A DNA stretch of 64,000 bases from Xanthomonas maliensis (GTDB taxonomy: Bacteria > Pseudomonadota > Gammaproteobacteria > Xanthomonadales > Xanthomonadaceae). The translations under genes and the position numbers were made by a program. The notes beneath the pieces are model-generated. The model was not told the DNA's origin and made no database searches. It saw nothing but the letters and a program-made list of their open reading frames with translations. The stretch lies in assembly GCF_009192945.1 (NCBI RefSeq), contig NZ_NSET01000053.1, positions 95,644 through 159,643 on the forward strand, read 5' to 3'. Below, piece after piece: positions 28,655-37,928 of the stretch. Every line of letters begins with the position of its first letter. The first letter of the stretch is position 1.

Positions 28655-29584
28655 GTGTCCGTTTTGCGCGGTCTACGATGGTGTCTGATGGCCTGCGGGC
28701 TACTGGGCTGGGCTGGCTTCGCCTGGACGGCGGCCGCCGCGCCTTCCTCGGTGCTGGTGCTGGGCAGGATCAGCGATGATCCGTCCACCCATTACGCGCA
28801 GCTCAAACCGCTGTTGGACTACGTGGTGCCGCGCATGCGCGGGGTGGGCATCCGTCGTGGCGAGATCCTGATGGCACCGGATACTCGGCAGATGGCCAGC
28901 TACCTGCGCCGCGGCCGGGTCGATTGGGTCAGCGAAGCCACCGGTGCGGCCATGCTGCTGCAGCAACGCGGTGGAGCGCACCCGTTACTGATGACCGGGC
29001 GCGGCGGCGTGCGCGACTTCCAGACCGTGTTCTTCGTGCGGCGCGATAGCCCGATCCACTCGCTGGCGGAGTTGCGTGGGCATACCTTGGCGTTGCAGAA
29101 CGTGTCGTCCACCAGCAGCTACCTGTTGCCGATGCTGGAGCTGATGCGCAACCGGCTGTCGTGCGAAATCCTGCTGTCGCCGGATGATGCGCAGGTGGCC
29201 GGTTCGGTCGGGTATGTGCTGGTCGGCTCGAAAGTGAACATCGCCGCCTATGTGCAACGGCATCTGGTCGATGCCGGTGCCTTCAGCAATCTGGACTGGG
29301 ACGACGAGCGACACATGCCGCCGGCGTTCAAGCGCGAATTCCGCATCATCCATCGCAGTGCGCCGGTGCCGCGGGCGGTGGAGATGGTGCGCGCGGGCAT
29401 GGATCCGGCGGTCGAGCAACGCCTGCGGGCGGTGCTGCTGCAGGCCTCCACCGACCCGGTGGCCGGCCCGGCCTTGCGACGCTTCTTCGGCACTGACGGC
29501 TTCCATCCGCTGGATGGCGCCAGCCTGCATCGCCTGGATGTGCTGGGGCGCGAGTTGCGACAGCTCAAGGCGCAAGTGGAATGA
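28655..29584 (+). CDS. PhnD-like periplasmic substrate-binding protein paired with a GGDEF-EAL gene
   Basis: 309 residues with a signal peptide (about 1-29, AAA before the mature end). The fold matches the phosphonate/phosphate-type PhnD binding proteins: LGRISDDPSTHYAQLKPLLDYV, RRGRVDWVSEATGAAMLL, FFVRRDSPIHSLAELRGHTLALQ. No permease or ATPase gene is adjacent; instead its stop overlaps the start of a membrane HAMP-GGDEF-EAL gene by 4 bp. Inference: it serves as a periplasmic sensor subunit rather than a transporter part. GTG start at 28655 has an AGGGGA ribosome site; ligand unknown. Confidence 0.85.
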   Translation: MSVLRGLRWCLMACGLLGWAGFAWTAAAAPSSVLVLGRISDDPSTHYAQLKPLLDYVVPRMRGVGIRRGEILMAPDTRQMASYLRRGRVDWVSEATGAAMLLQQRGGAHPLLMTGRGGVRDFQTVFFVRRDSPIHSLAELRGHTLALQNVSSTSSYLLPMLELMRNRLSCEILLSPDDAQVAGSVGYVLVGSKVNIAAYVQRHLVDAGAFSNLDWDDERHMPPAFKREFRIIHRSAPVPRAVEMVRAGMDPAVEQRLRAVLLQASTDPVAGPALRRFFGTDGFHPLDGASLHRLDVLGRELRQLKAQVE

Positions 29585-31698
29585 GCCGCCTGCGTTTCGG
29601 CTTGCAGGCACGCTTCCTGCTCGTCATGGCGCTGACGTTGCTGCTGGTCGGCGCCATCCTGGCCTCCTTGCTGCAGCGTCAGAGCTCGATGCAGCGCGAA
29701 GTGCGCGGTCTGAGCGAACAAATCCTCCACGAGTTGTTCGACCGCAGCCTGCGCACGCGCGGGGAGACCTTGGCGACCGAACTGGCCAATGGCCTGGCCA
29801 ATCCCTTGTACTACTCGGACCTGGCCACGGTCGGCGCGCTGGTTCGCAATGCGTCGCGCCAGCAGGTGGTCAGTTATGTGCTGGTGTTCGACCAGCGTGG
29901 GCGCTTGGTCCACGACGGTGCGCCCCGTCTGCCGCACTATGGCCAGCCGATGCGCGATCCGCTGGCGGCCAAGGCGATCGCTGCGCAGGCAATGCTGCTG
30001 CAGTCCTCGCCCGAGGTGCTGGAGGTGACCATGCCGATCCATATCGGCGACCAGCGCATTGGCGGGGTGCGCGTGGGCATGTCGCGCGAGCGGGTGCGCA
30101 AGGTGGAGTCCGGCGCCAACCTCAACCTGGTCGCCAACCTCAATGCCATCGGCAAGCGTGATCTGGGGTGGTTGCTGGTATTGCTGGCGGCGTTGGTCGG
30201 GCTGGGGGTGATGTTGGCGATCTATGTGCAGCGCACCCTGGTCGCTCCGGTGCGCCAGCTGGCCGCGGCCGCGCGGCAGATCGAGCGCGGCGATTACGCG
30301 GTGCGTTTGCCTTCGCACGAGCGCAACGACGAAATCGGCGAACTGATCTCGGCGTTCGAGCGGATGAGCGAGAGCATCGCCCGGCACGATCGCGAAGTGC
30401 GGCACATGGCCTATACCGATGCGTTGACCGGCCTGACCAACCGGCTCGGCTTCCGCGAAGGGCTGACCCAGACCCTGGATAACGCGCGTCAGACCGGCAG
30501 CAAACTGGCGCTGCTGTTTGCCGACATCGACGACTTCAAGCGGGTCAACGACACCCTGGGACACGAGGCCGGCGACGAGGCCTTGCTGCAGTTCTCCAGC
30601 CGCATCAGCCGGGCAGTGGCTGCATTGGGGGGCGAGGATGCGGTGCTGGCGCGCTTCGGGGGCGACGAATTCGTGATCCTGCTGCAGAACGGCGATGTCA
30701 GTCTGCTGGCTGCCCAGCTGGCCGACCGCCTGGTGCATGAGCTGAGCCGTCCGCTGAACGTGCAGGGCAGGGAGGTGTTCCTTGGCACCTCGATCGGCAT
30801 CACGCTGTTCCCCGACGATGCCAACGATGCCACCGCGCTGTTGAAGAACGGCGACATCGCCATGTACCAGGCCAAGATGGCCGGCAAGAACTGTCATCGC
30901 TTCTACAGCCGCGCGGCCGACCACGCGGTGGAGCGGCGGGTGCACATGGAGCACGAGCTGCGCGGCGCCTGGGATCGCGACGAACTGCGCCTGGTCTATC
31001 AGCCGATCTACCGCACCCGCGACCGCGTGCTGGTCGGCGTGGAGGTGCTGCTGCGCTGGCAGCATCCGGCGCTGGGCACGATTCCGCCGTCGACCTTCAT
31101 CGACATCGCCGAACAGAGCGGGCTGATCGAAGTGATCGGGCCGAAGGTGTTGCGCGCCGCGTGCCTGGAGGCGGCGCAGTGGCCGCTGTTGGGCGAGGGC
31201 TTGTTCATCTCGGTCAATGTTTCGCCGCGCCAGCTGCGCAGCGGCGATCTGATCGACAAGGTCGCTGCCTGTCTGGAGGAGTCCGGCTTGCCGGCATCGC
31301 GCCTGCATCTGGAGCTGACCGAGACGGCGGTGATCGGCGACGAGATGATGGCTGCCAGCCTGCTCGACCAGTTGCACCGGATGGGGCTCAAGGTGTGGCT
31401 GGACGACTTCGGCACCGGTTTTTCCGGGCTCAGCCACCTGCGGCAGGTGCCGGTGGACGGGGTCAAGATCGACAAGAGCTTCATCGCCGACCTGCAGCGA
31501 GACCCGGACGACCTGGCGTTGACCACTGCCATCATTGGCATGGCGCACTCGCTGGGCATCACGGTCGTGGCCGAGGGGATCGAGCAGGAGGCGCAGTTCA
31601 ACCTGCTGCGCGACCGTGGTTGCGATCTCGGCCAGGGCTACTGGTTCAGTCGCCCGTTGAGTGCCACGGATGTGGCCAAGCTGATCGCGGCCGGTTAG
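29581..31698 (+). CDS. Membrane HAMP-GGDEF-EAL cyclic-di-GMP protein
   Basis: 705 residues. Transmembrane helix about 10-30, periplasmic sensor region about 31-190, second helix about 198-218, HAMP (about 220-270), GGDEF (about 275-440), EAL (about 450-700). The diguanylate cyclase site is intact (GGDEF; RFGGDEFVILL). The phosphodiesterase site reads EVLLRW with DDFGTGFSGLSHL and VVAEGIE preserved, also compatible with activity. So either direction of c-di-GMP turnover is possible. Coupling to the upstream binding protein suggests the periplasmic domain docks it. Confidence 0.93.
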   Translation: MSRLRFGLQARFLLVMALTLLLVGAILASLLQRQSSMQREVRGLSEQILHELFDRSLRTRGETLATELANGLANPLYYSDLATVGALVRNASRQQVVSYVLVFDQRGRLVHDGAPRLPHYGQPMRDPLAAKAIAAQAMLLQSSPEVLEVTMPIHIGDQRIGGVRVGMSRERVRKVESGANLNLVANLNAIGKRDLGWLLVLLAALVGLGVMLAIYVQRTLVAPVRQLAAAARQIERGDYAVRLPSHERNDEIGELISAFERMSESIARHDREVRHMAYTDALTGLTNRLGFREGLTQTLDNARQTGSKLALLFADIDDFKRVNDTLGHEAGDEALLQFSSRISRAVAALGGEDAVLARFGGDEFVILLQNGDVSLLAAQLADRLVHELSRPLNVQGREVFLGTSIGITLFPDDANDATALLKNGDIAMYQAKMAGKNCHRFYSRAADHAVERRVHMEHELRGAWDRDELRLVYQPIYRTRDRVLVGVEVLLRWQHPALGTIPPSTFIDIAEQSGLIEVIGPKVLRAACLEAAQWPLLGEGLFISVNVSPRQLRSGDLIDKVAACLEESGLPASRLHLELTETAVIGDEMMAASLLDQLHRMGLKVWLDDFGTGFSGLSHLRQVPVDGVKIDKSFIADLQRDPDDLALTTAIIGMAHSLGITVVAEGIEQEAQFNLLRDRGCDLGQGYWFSRPLSATDVAKLIAAG

Positions 31699-31857
31699 CC
31701 GGGCGTGGCGGTCCAGTGGGGTGGATGACCGCAGCCTGAGGCTGTCGGCGTTCGAGTCGGCTGCTCGGAGCGCCGCATACCGGTCGCTGCCAACATCGGT
31801 GCGGGTCTCGACGCGCCGCAGGACCCCCCGCACTCACCTCAACGCGCATCACACGCG

Positions 31858-32883
31858 CTAGAGCGGACGCTTGCCGGTATCGCCCGGGAGTTCGCGCACC
31901 AGTCGCGGGACCAGATAACCGGACAGGCGCGCGGCCAGCGCGGCATGCAGTTCGCGCGCGCGCCCATCGCCGACCTCGAAATGCGCCACTCCGGCGACGC
32001 GGTCGAGCTGATGCAGGTAATAGGGCAGCACGCCGGCGGCAAAGCTGCGCTCGCTCAATGCCGCCAGCGCCTCGACGCTGTCGTTGACCCCGCGCAGCAG
32101 CACGGCCTGGTTGAGCAACTGCGCTCCGGCCGCGCGCAACGCCATCATGGCGGCGTCCACCTCCGCGTCGAATTCATTGGCGTGATTGGCGTGGATCACG
32201 AAGGCGACCGGCCACGGCAACCCACGCAACCACGCCAGCAACGGCGCGTCCACGCGGGCCGGCAGCACGACCGGCAGCCGGCTATGGATGCGCAGGCGCT
32301 TGAGATGCGGGATGGCGGCAAGGGCATCGGTGAGCTCGGACAGCTTGCCGGTGGCCAGCGAGAGTGGATCGCCACCGGAGAGCAACACTTCGTCGACATC
32401 CGGGTCGGCGGCGATTGCCGCCACCGCGGCGCGCCAGCCATCGCGGGCGGCGGTTTCCTCGGCATAGGGAAAGTGACGGCGGAAGCAGTAGCGGCAATGC
32501 ACGGCGCAGCTGCCGGTGGCGATCAGCAGCGCTCGCCCGCGGTATTTCTGGATGACTCCGGTTGCGGTGCGCGCGGCAGCATCGCCGACCGCGTCCAGCG
32601 TAAAGCCCGGCGCTGCCTGCATTTCATCGTCCAGCGGCACGACCTGGCGCAGCAAGGGGTCGGCGAGGTCGCCATGGCGCATCCGCGCGATAAACGCCCG
32701 CGGAACCCGCAGCGGAAACTGTGCCGCCGCCGCATCGCTGATGCCGGCCGCCGCTCCCGCCAGGCCCAGTTGGGCCAGCAACTGGCGCGGATCGCGCACG
32801 GCATCACGCCATTGCTGTTGCCAGCCGGTCGGCTGCAGCGGGGACGGGGATGGCTGTAAGGCGAGGGGGGCTGCGGTTATCAT
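31858..32883 (-). CDS. epmB: EF-P beta-lysylation protein EpmB (lysine 2,3-aminomutase-like)
   Basis: 341 residues. Radical SAM enzyme: CAVHCRYC gives the CX3CX2C iron-sulfur site, followed by [18 protein letters not shown] is the SAM-binding GGDP motif and the PLP lysine region follows ([12 protein letters not shown]). It converts lysine to (R)-beta-lysine, which EpmA attaches to EF-P Lys34. Divergent from efp, an arrangement that supports the assignment. EpmA is not in the window. Confidence 0.94.
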   Translation of the reverse strand: MITAAPLALQPSPSPLQPTGWQQQWRDAVRDPRQLLAQLGLAGAAAGISDAAAAQFPLRVPRAFIARMRHGDLADPLLRQVVPLDDEMQAAPGFTLDAVGDAAARTATGVIQKYRGRALLIATGSCAVHCRYCFRRHFPYAEETAARDGWRAAVAAIAADPDVDEVLLSGGDPLSLATGKLSELTDALAAIPHLKRLRIHSRLPVVLPARVDAPLLAWLRGLPWPVAFVIHANHANEFDAEVDAAMMALRAAGAQLLNQAVLLRGVNDSVEALAALSERSFAAGVLPYYLHQLDRVAGVAHFEVGDGRARELHAALAARLSGYLVPRLVRELPGDTGKRPL

Positions 32884-32983
32884 GTGCGGTCACAAAACCA
32901 ATGCCCGCCGGTTGCGGCGGGCGCCCCATTCTATCCGACCGGCCGACCTGTGGCGGGTCGTCGTCTTATCGAGGAGCTGCACC

Positions 32984-33550
32984 ATGGCCACTGTTGGCAT
33001 GAACGACGTCAAGAACGGCATGAAGATCCTGGTCAATAACGAACCGGCGGTCATCACCGAAACCGAGTACGTCAAGCCGGGCAAAGGCCAGGCCTTCACC
33101 CGCGTCAAGTACCGCTTCATCAAATCCGGCCGCGTGGTGGAAATGACGATGAAGGCCACCGACGATGTCGAACTGGCCGATGTGGTCGACACCGACATGA
33201 ACTACATGTACAGCGACGGCGAGTACTGGCACTTCATGGATCCGGAAACCTTCGAGCAGGTCCAGGCCGACAAGGCCGGCATGGGCGGTGCCGACAAGTG
33301 GCTCAAGGGCGAGGAAGCCTGCATCGTGACCCTGTGGAACGGCGCGCCGATCTGGGTACAGCCGCCGAATTTCGTCGAACTGAAGATCGTCGAGACCGAC
33401 CCGGGCGTGCGTGGCGATACCTCCGGTGGCGGTGGCAAGCCGGCCACGCTGGAGACCGGCGCCGTCGTGCGCGTGCCGTTGTTCGTCAATCAGGACGAAG
33501 TGATCAAGGTCGACACCCGCTCGGGCGAGTATTCGGCGCGCGTCAAGTAA
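32984..33550 (+). CDS. efp: Translation elongation factor P
   Basis: 188 residues, three KOW/OB domains. It rescues ribosomes stalled at polyproline. The modified lysine is in [15 protein letters not shown], in the loop after the first strands, the place of E. coli Lys34 that EpmA/EpmB beta-lysylate. The C-terminal signature [19 protein letters not shown] is intact. GAGGAG before ATG 32984 is a strong ribosome site. A GC-rich hairpin at 33563-33580 (GCGGCGT/ACGCCGC) follows the stop. Confidence 0.97.
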   Translation: MATVGMNDVKNGMKILVNNEPAVITETEYVKPGKGQAFTRVKYRFIKSGRVVEMTMKATDDVELADVVDTDMNYMYSDGEYWHFMDPETFEQVQADKAGMGGADKWLKGEEACIVTLWNGAPIWVQPPNFVELKIVETDPGVRGDTSGGGGKPATLETGAVVRVPLFVNQDEVIKVDTRSGEYSARVK

Positions 33551-33562
33551 GTCCACAGCGGC

Positions 33563-33580
33563 GCGGCGTTGCGACGCCGC
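33563..33580 (+). terminator. Hairpin after efp
   Basis: GCGGCGT TGCG ACGCCGC, 7-bp stem 13 bp after the stop. No T-run, so terminator function is only suggested. Confidence 0.4.
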
Positions 33581-33684
33581 ACCGCCTGCCGGCGCGGGCA
33601 GGCGTCGCGCGCCCGCCATGCATGTGCAATGCAACGTCGCCGCATGGCGATGCCGCTCGATCCGCTTCCAGGAGCCCCGCGACG

Positions 33685-34332
33685 ATGAGCCACGTCGACA
33701 GCGCCGACGCCAAGTACCCGCACGACCGGGTCGTGTTCTTCAGCGATGCGGTCTTCGCCATCGCCATCACCCTGCTGGCGGTGGAGATCAAGGTCCCGGA
33801 CCATGGCCAGATCGAGGCGGCCGGCAGCGTCCTGGCCGCGCTGCGCCGGATGTTGCCGCTGTTCATCGGCTTCGCGGTCAGCTTCCTGGTCACCGCATTG
33901 TTCTGGAAGTCGCACTTGCAGCTGTGCCGCCATATCCGCCAGTTCGACGACCGCCTGATCTGGCTCAACGTGCTGCAACTGATGCTGATCGGGCTGCTGC
34001 CGTTCTCCACCGCGCTGTATTCGGAGTACTTCGGCAGCAACCAGGCGTTCTCGGTGTATTGCGCGCATCTGGCCGCGATCGGCCTGGCAGCGTATTGGCT
34101 GCATGCCTATGCGGTGCGCAAGGAAGGCCTGGCGCAGCGGCTGGGTTCGCTGCAGGCGCAGGCGATGAAGATGCGCGTGGCGGTCTCACCGGTGGTGTTC
34201 GCGCTGTGCATTCCCGTGGGCATCGCGGCGCCCTGGCTGGGCCGCTTCGGCTTCCTGGCGGTGTTCCTGCTGCAGTGGGTGGTGATGCGCGTGTACCAGC
34301 GGCGCATCCGCCTGGCGCAGGCGGCACCGTGA
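33685..34332 (+). CDS. TMEM175-like (DUF1211) integral membrane protein
   Basis: 215 residues with about six hydrophobic helices. The first helix holds RVVFFSDAVFAIAITLLAVE, the FSDAVFAI signature that lines the pore in bacterial TMEM175 potassium-permeable channels. GLLPFSTALYSEY and a polar DDRLIWLNVLQL region follow, also family-typical. Bacterial members are tetrameric one-repeat channels with low K+ selectivity. No partner gene is apparent. Confidence 0.88.
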   Translation: MSHVDSADAKYPHDRVVFFSDAVFAIAITLLAVEIKVPDHGQIEAAGSVLAALRRMLPLFIGFAVSFLVTALFWKSHLQLCRHIRQFDDRLIWLNVLQLMLIGLLPFSTALYSEYFGSNQAFSVYCAHLAAIGLAAYWLHAYAVRKEGLAQRLGSLQAQAMKMRVAVSPVVFALCIPVGIAAPWLGRFGFLAVFLLQWVVMRVYQRRIRLAQAAP

Positions 34333-34357
34333 TCCTTCCCTTTTCCGAGCACCCGCG

Positions 34358-35692
34358 ATGACCTCCATCCCCGAATCCTGCGACCTGCTGATCGAAGCCG
34401 GCTACGTGGTCCCGATCGAGCCGCATGCGGTGGTGCTGGAAGACCACGCAGTGGCGGTGCGCGGCAGCGAAATCGTCGCGGTGCTGCCGACCGCCGAGGC
34501 ACGCACGCGGTTCGCCCCCGCGCGTACCGTGTCGCGCCCGGACGCGGCGTTGCTGCCGGGCCTGGTCAACGCGCATACCCACAACCCGATGACCCTGCTG
34601 CGCGGGGTCGCCGACGATCTGCCGCTGATGGTGTGGCTGCAGCAGCACATCTGGCCGGTGGAGGCCGCGGTGATCGGCCCCGAGTTCGTCGCCGACGGCA
34701 CCACGCTGGCGATCGCCGAGATGCTGCGTGGCGGCACCACCTGCGTCAACGAGAACTACTTCTTCGCCGATGTGCAGGCGGCGGTCTACAAGCGCCATGG
34801 ATTCCGTGCGGTGGTGGGTGCGGTCATCATCGATTTTCCCACCGCCTGGGCGTCCTCGGACGACGAATATTTCGCCCGTGCCGGCGAATTGCACGATCAA
34901 TGGCGCGACGATCCGTTGATCGGCACCGCGTTTGCCCCGCATGCGCCGTATACGGTCAACGACGCCAACTTCGAGCGCGTGCGGATGCTGGCCGACCAGC
35001 TCGACCTGCCGGTGCACCTGCATACCCACGAGACCGCGCAGGAAGTGGCCGATTCGATCAAGCAGTACGGTCAGCGCCCCCTGGCGCGGCTGGACCGGCT
35101 GGGGCTGGTCAACGATCGCCTGATCGCCGTGCACATGACCCAACTCACCGATGCGGAGATCCACCTGTGCGCCGAGCGCGGCGTGAGCGTTGTGCATTGC
35201 CCGGAATCCAACCTCAAGCTCGCCTCGGGGTTCTGTCCGGCATGCGCGCTGCAGCGTGCTGGCGTCAACCTGGCGATCGGCACCGACGGCTGTGCCAGCA
35301 ACAATGATCTGGACATGTTCAGCGAAAACCGCACCGCGGCGATCCTGGCCAAGGCGGTGGCCAACGATGCCACTGCGCTGGATGCGGCCACCACCTTGCG
35401 TGCGGCCACGCTCGGCGGTGCCCGTGCGTTGGGCCTGGGCGATCGGATCGGCTCGATCGAGGTCGGCAAGCAGGCCGACCTGGTCTGTGTGGATCTCGCC
35501 GCGCTGGAGACGCAGCCGCTGCATCATGTGCTGTCGCAGTTGATCTATGCGGCCGGTCGCCAGCAGGTGACCGATGTGTGGATCGCCGGCAAGCCCAAGC
35601 TGGTGCAGCGCGAGCTGATCGACATGGACACCGCCGCCCTGATCGCCAATGCGCGCCAGTGGCGCGACCGTATCCGCACCATCCGCGCCTGA
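34358..35692 (+). CDS. mtaD: TRZ/ATZ amidohydrolase, probable 5'-methylthioadenosine/adenosine deaminase
   Basis: 444 residues, metal-dependent amidohydrolase. [13 protein letters not shown] gives the first Hx[10 protein letters not shown] and [10 protein letters not shown] further His ligands, [14 protein letters not shown] the catalytic Asp. This is the MTA/SAH deaminase subgroup; in pseudomonads the same gene precedes ubiG and mupP, as here. Members also act on isoxanthopterin or 8-oxoguanine, so exact substrate is open. Spacing to ubiG is 25 bp. Confidence 0.85.
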   Translation: MTSIPESCDLLIEAGYVVPIEPHAVVLEDHAVAVRGSEIVAVLPTAEARTRFAPARTVSRPDAALLPGLVNAHTHNPMTLLRGVADDLPLMVWLQQHIWPVEAAVIGPEFVADGTTLAIAEMLRGGTTCVNENYFFADVQAAVYKRHGFRAVVGAVIIDFPTAWASSDDEYFARAGELHDQWRDDPLIGTAFAPHAPYTVNDANFERVRMLADQLDLPVHLHTHETAQEVADSIKQYGQRPLARLDRLGLVNDRLIAVHMTQLTDAEIHLCAERGVSVVHCPESNLKLASGFCPACALQRAGVNLAIGTDGCASNNDLDMFSENRTAAILAKAVANDATALDAATTLRAATLGGARALGLGDRIGSIEVGKQADLVCVDLAALETQPLHHVLSQLIYAAGRQQVTDVWIAGKPKLVQRELIDMDTAALIANARQWRDRIRTIRA

Positions 35693-35717
35693 GCGCGGCG
35701 TTCCCACGGAGAATCGC

Positions 35718-36449
35718 ATGAGCCCGACCACCCCCGCCGCCGCTAATTTTCACCAGGCCGAGCTGGACAAGTTCGCTGCGCTGGCCAACCGCTGGTGGGA
35801 TGCGGACGGTCCACAGAAGCCGCTGCACGCGCTCAATCCGGTGCGGCTGGACTATGTGGCCGCGCGTGTCGGCCTGGCCGGAGCACGTGTGCTGGACGTT
35901 GGCTGTGGCGGCGGCCTGCTGAGCGAGTCGATGGCGCGCCTGGGCGCGCAGGTGACCGCGATCGACCTGGCGCCGGACCTGGTCAAGGTGGCGCGTCTGC
36001 ACAGCCTGGAATCGGGCGTGCAGGTCGATTACCGCGTGCAAGCGGTGGAAGAACTGGCCGCCGAGCAGCCGGCAGGCTTCGATGCGGTGACCTGCATGGA
36101 GATGCTCGAGCATGTCCCGGACCCGGCCGCGATCATTGCCGCCTGCGCGCGGTTGCTCAAACCCGGTGGCAAGCTGTTCCTGTCAACGCTCAACCGTACC
36201 CCGGCCGCGTTCGCGCTGGCGGTGGTCGGTGCCGAATACATCGCGCGGCTGCTGCCCAAGGGCACCCATCAGTACAAGGACTTCATCAAGCCGGCCGAAC
36301 TGGCGGCCTGGCTGCGCGGCGCCGACCTGCAGTTGGAAGATGTCAGCGGCATGCTCTACGAGCCCTGGCGCAACCGCGCCCGCTTGTCGTCGCGCACCGA
36401 GGTCAATTACCTGGCGTATGCGGTCAAGCCCGCGTTGGCGCATGACTGA
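35718..36449 (+). CDS. ubiG: Ubiquinone biosynthesis O-methyltransferase UbiG
   Basis: 243 residues. It performs both O-methylations in ubiquinone synthesis with [22 protein letters not shown] is the UbiG-specific N-terminus, [13 protein letters not shown] the SAM motif and EMLEHVPDP the post-motif. C-terminal [12 protein letters not shown] is also typical. It overlaps mupP by 8 bp. The conserved mtaD-ubiG-mupP order is probably an operon. Confidence 0.96.
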   Translation: MSPTTPAAANFHQAELDKFAALANRWWDADGPQKPLHALNPVRLDYVAARVGLAGARVLDVGCGGGLLSESMARLGAQVTAIDLAPDLVKVARLHSLESGVQVDYRVQAVEELAAEQPAGFDAVTCMEMLEHVPDPAAIIAACARLLKPGGKLFLSTLNRTPAAFALAVVGAEYIARLLPKGTHQYKDFIKPAELAAWLRGADLQLEDVSGMLYEPWRNRARLSSRTEVNYLAYAVKPALAHD

Positions 36450-37149
36450 GCACGCCGGCACGACGGCGGGCGTGAGCGCCGCTGGCGTATTTCCCGCCGT
36501 TGCGCTGTTCGACCTGGACGGGACCCTGCTGGACAGCGCGCCTGACATGCTGGCCACTGTCAACGCCATGCTCGCTGCGCGTGGCCGCGCGCCGACCACC
36601 TCCGCGTGCATTCGTCCGATGGTGTCCAAGGGCGCACGGGCGATGGTGTCGGTCGCGTTCCCCGAGTTGGACGCCGCCGCGCGCGACGCCTTGATTCCGG
36701 AATTCCTGCAGCGTTACGCGCAATTGATCGGCAGCTGCGCGCAACTGTTCGATGGCGTCGAGGAGGTGCTGCTGCGGCTGGAGCAGGCCGGCAGCCGCTG
36801 GGGCATCGTCACCAACAAGCCCGAATACCTGGCCCGGCTGATCCTGCCGCAGCTGGGCTGGGAGCAGCGCTGCGCGGTATTGATCGGCGGCGATACCTTG
36901 GCCGAGCGCAAGCCGCATCCGCTGCCGTTGTTGGTCGCGGCCGAACGCCTCGGCGTGACGCCGTCGCAATGCGCTTACGTCGGCGACGACGAACGCGATA
37001 TCCAGGCTGCGCGCGCCGCTGGCATGCCGTCGATCGCGGCGCTGTGGGGGTATCGCCTGCACGACGACGATCCGCTCAGCTGGCAGGCCGACTGCGTGCT
37101 GCAGCAGCCGCAGGCCTTATGGGAGCCGGCCGCGTGGCCGCGCACCTGA
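36442..37149 (+). CDS. mupP: HAD phosphatase, MupP-type N-acetylmuramate-6-phosphate phosphatase
   Basis: 235 residues. HAD motifs: [12 protein letters not shown] (nucleophile Asp), TNKP (motif II), KPHPLPL (motif III), GDDERDI (motif IV). MupP feeds the MurNAc recycling salvage route to UDP-MurNAc. In pseudomonads it directly follows ubiG; by sequence alone the near relative phosphoglycolate phosphatase Gph cannot be excluded, but context favours MupP. Confidence 0.9.
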   Translation: MTEHAGTTAGVSAAGVFPAVALFDLDGTLLDSAPDMLATVNAMLAARGRAPTTSACIRPMVSKGARAMVSVAFPELDAAARDALIPEFLQRYAQLIGSCAQLFDGVEEVLLRLEQAGSRWGIVTNKPEYLARLILPQLGWEQRCAVLIGGDTLAERKPHPLPLLVAAERLGVTPSQCAYVGDDERDIQAARAAGMPSIAALWGYRLHDDDPLSWQADCVLQQPQALWEPAAWPRT

Positions 37150-37177
37150 TGCCGTTTGTACTTCTTCTGGACCCCGC

Positions 37178-37867
37178 ATGAGTCACTCCAGCGCGCTCGA
37201 TAGTTTCCTCGACAAATGGCGAAGCCGGTGGCCGGAGTGGGCGGTGGCCGAACCGTTCGTGCCGTCGTCGCAGCGGCCGCTGGCCGTGGCCTGGTTTGCC
37301 TTGCTGCAGGAATGGGAAGACATCATGAACATCGCCGGCGATCCGTTGCCGGCCGACGCCAAGCTGGCCTGGTGGCAACAGGAACTGCGCGACTGGTCCG
37401 GGCAGCGCTCGCGCCATCCGCTCGGTCGCGTGCTTGAACCGGTACGCGCCCCCTGGGCCGCGTTGGCCGAGACCTTGCCGGCAGTGCAGGCCGCCCGTTC
37501 CACCCCGGCGACGCTGGCGCAGGCGCTGCAGACCTTGCAGCCGTTCGCAGAAGCGGTGATCGCCGTCGAAGCGGTGTTGTTCGAGCGCCGCGCGCCTGGC
37601 GAGGCGCGCGTGGTGGCGGTGCAATGGCTGGATGCGCGCCAGCGTGCGGCGGGTGAAGCGGCGGCACCGGCAGGCATCGGGAGTGCCGATTGGCGACAGC
37701 AGTTGTTGCGGGCCTGGCCGGGCAAGCCGGCGTTGGCGCGCCCACATCGGGTCTGGTCGCGTTTGGCGCGACTGCGGCTGCGACGCGAACTGGCCGGCAA
37801 GCCTGCCTACGCGCCGCCGTTGCAGCAACTCTGGCACAGCTGGCGCGCGGCCAGCGGCGCGGACTAG
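37178..37867 (+). CDS. Squalene/phytoene synthase-like protein of unknown function
   Basis: 229 residues, soluble, rich in Ala, Trp and Arg. AKLAWWQQELRDWSG followed by HPLGRVL resembles the substrate-binding helix of squalene/phytoene synthase-like proteins, and this gene is commonly labelled so in related genomes. The DxxxD metal motifs needed for prenyl condensation are not clear, so it is probably not a working synthase. It may be the last gene of the mtaD-ubiG-mupP operon (29 bp after mupP). Confidence 0.7.
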   Translation: MSHSSALDSFLDKWRSRWPEWAVAEPFVPSSQRPLAVAWFALLQEWEDIMNIAGDPLPADAKLAWWQQELRDWSGQRSRHPLGRVLEPVRAPWAALAETLPAVQAARSTPATLAQALQTLQPFAEAVIAVEAVLFERRAPGEARVVAVQWLDARQRAAGEAAAPAGIGSADWRQQLLRAWPGKPALARPHRVWSRLARLRLRRELAGKPAYAPPLQQLWHSWRAASGAD

Positions 37868-37928
37868 GTGCTGTGCCGGCGATCGCGACGGTCGCTGTAC
37901 TGTTTCTCGATGGACCCGCGCCGGCGCC

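Noticed and set aside
29248..31833. 861-residue minus-strand frame over the GGDEF-EAL gene
   Set aside because: No domain, shadow of a well-supported gene; composition (His/Gln/Arg) is typical of antisense frames.
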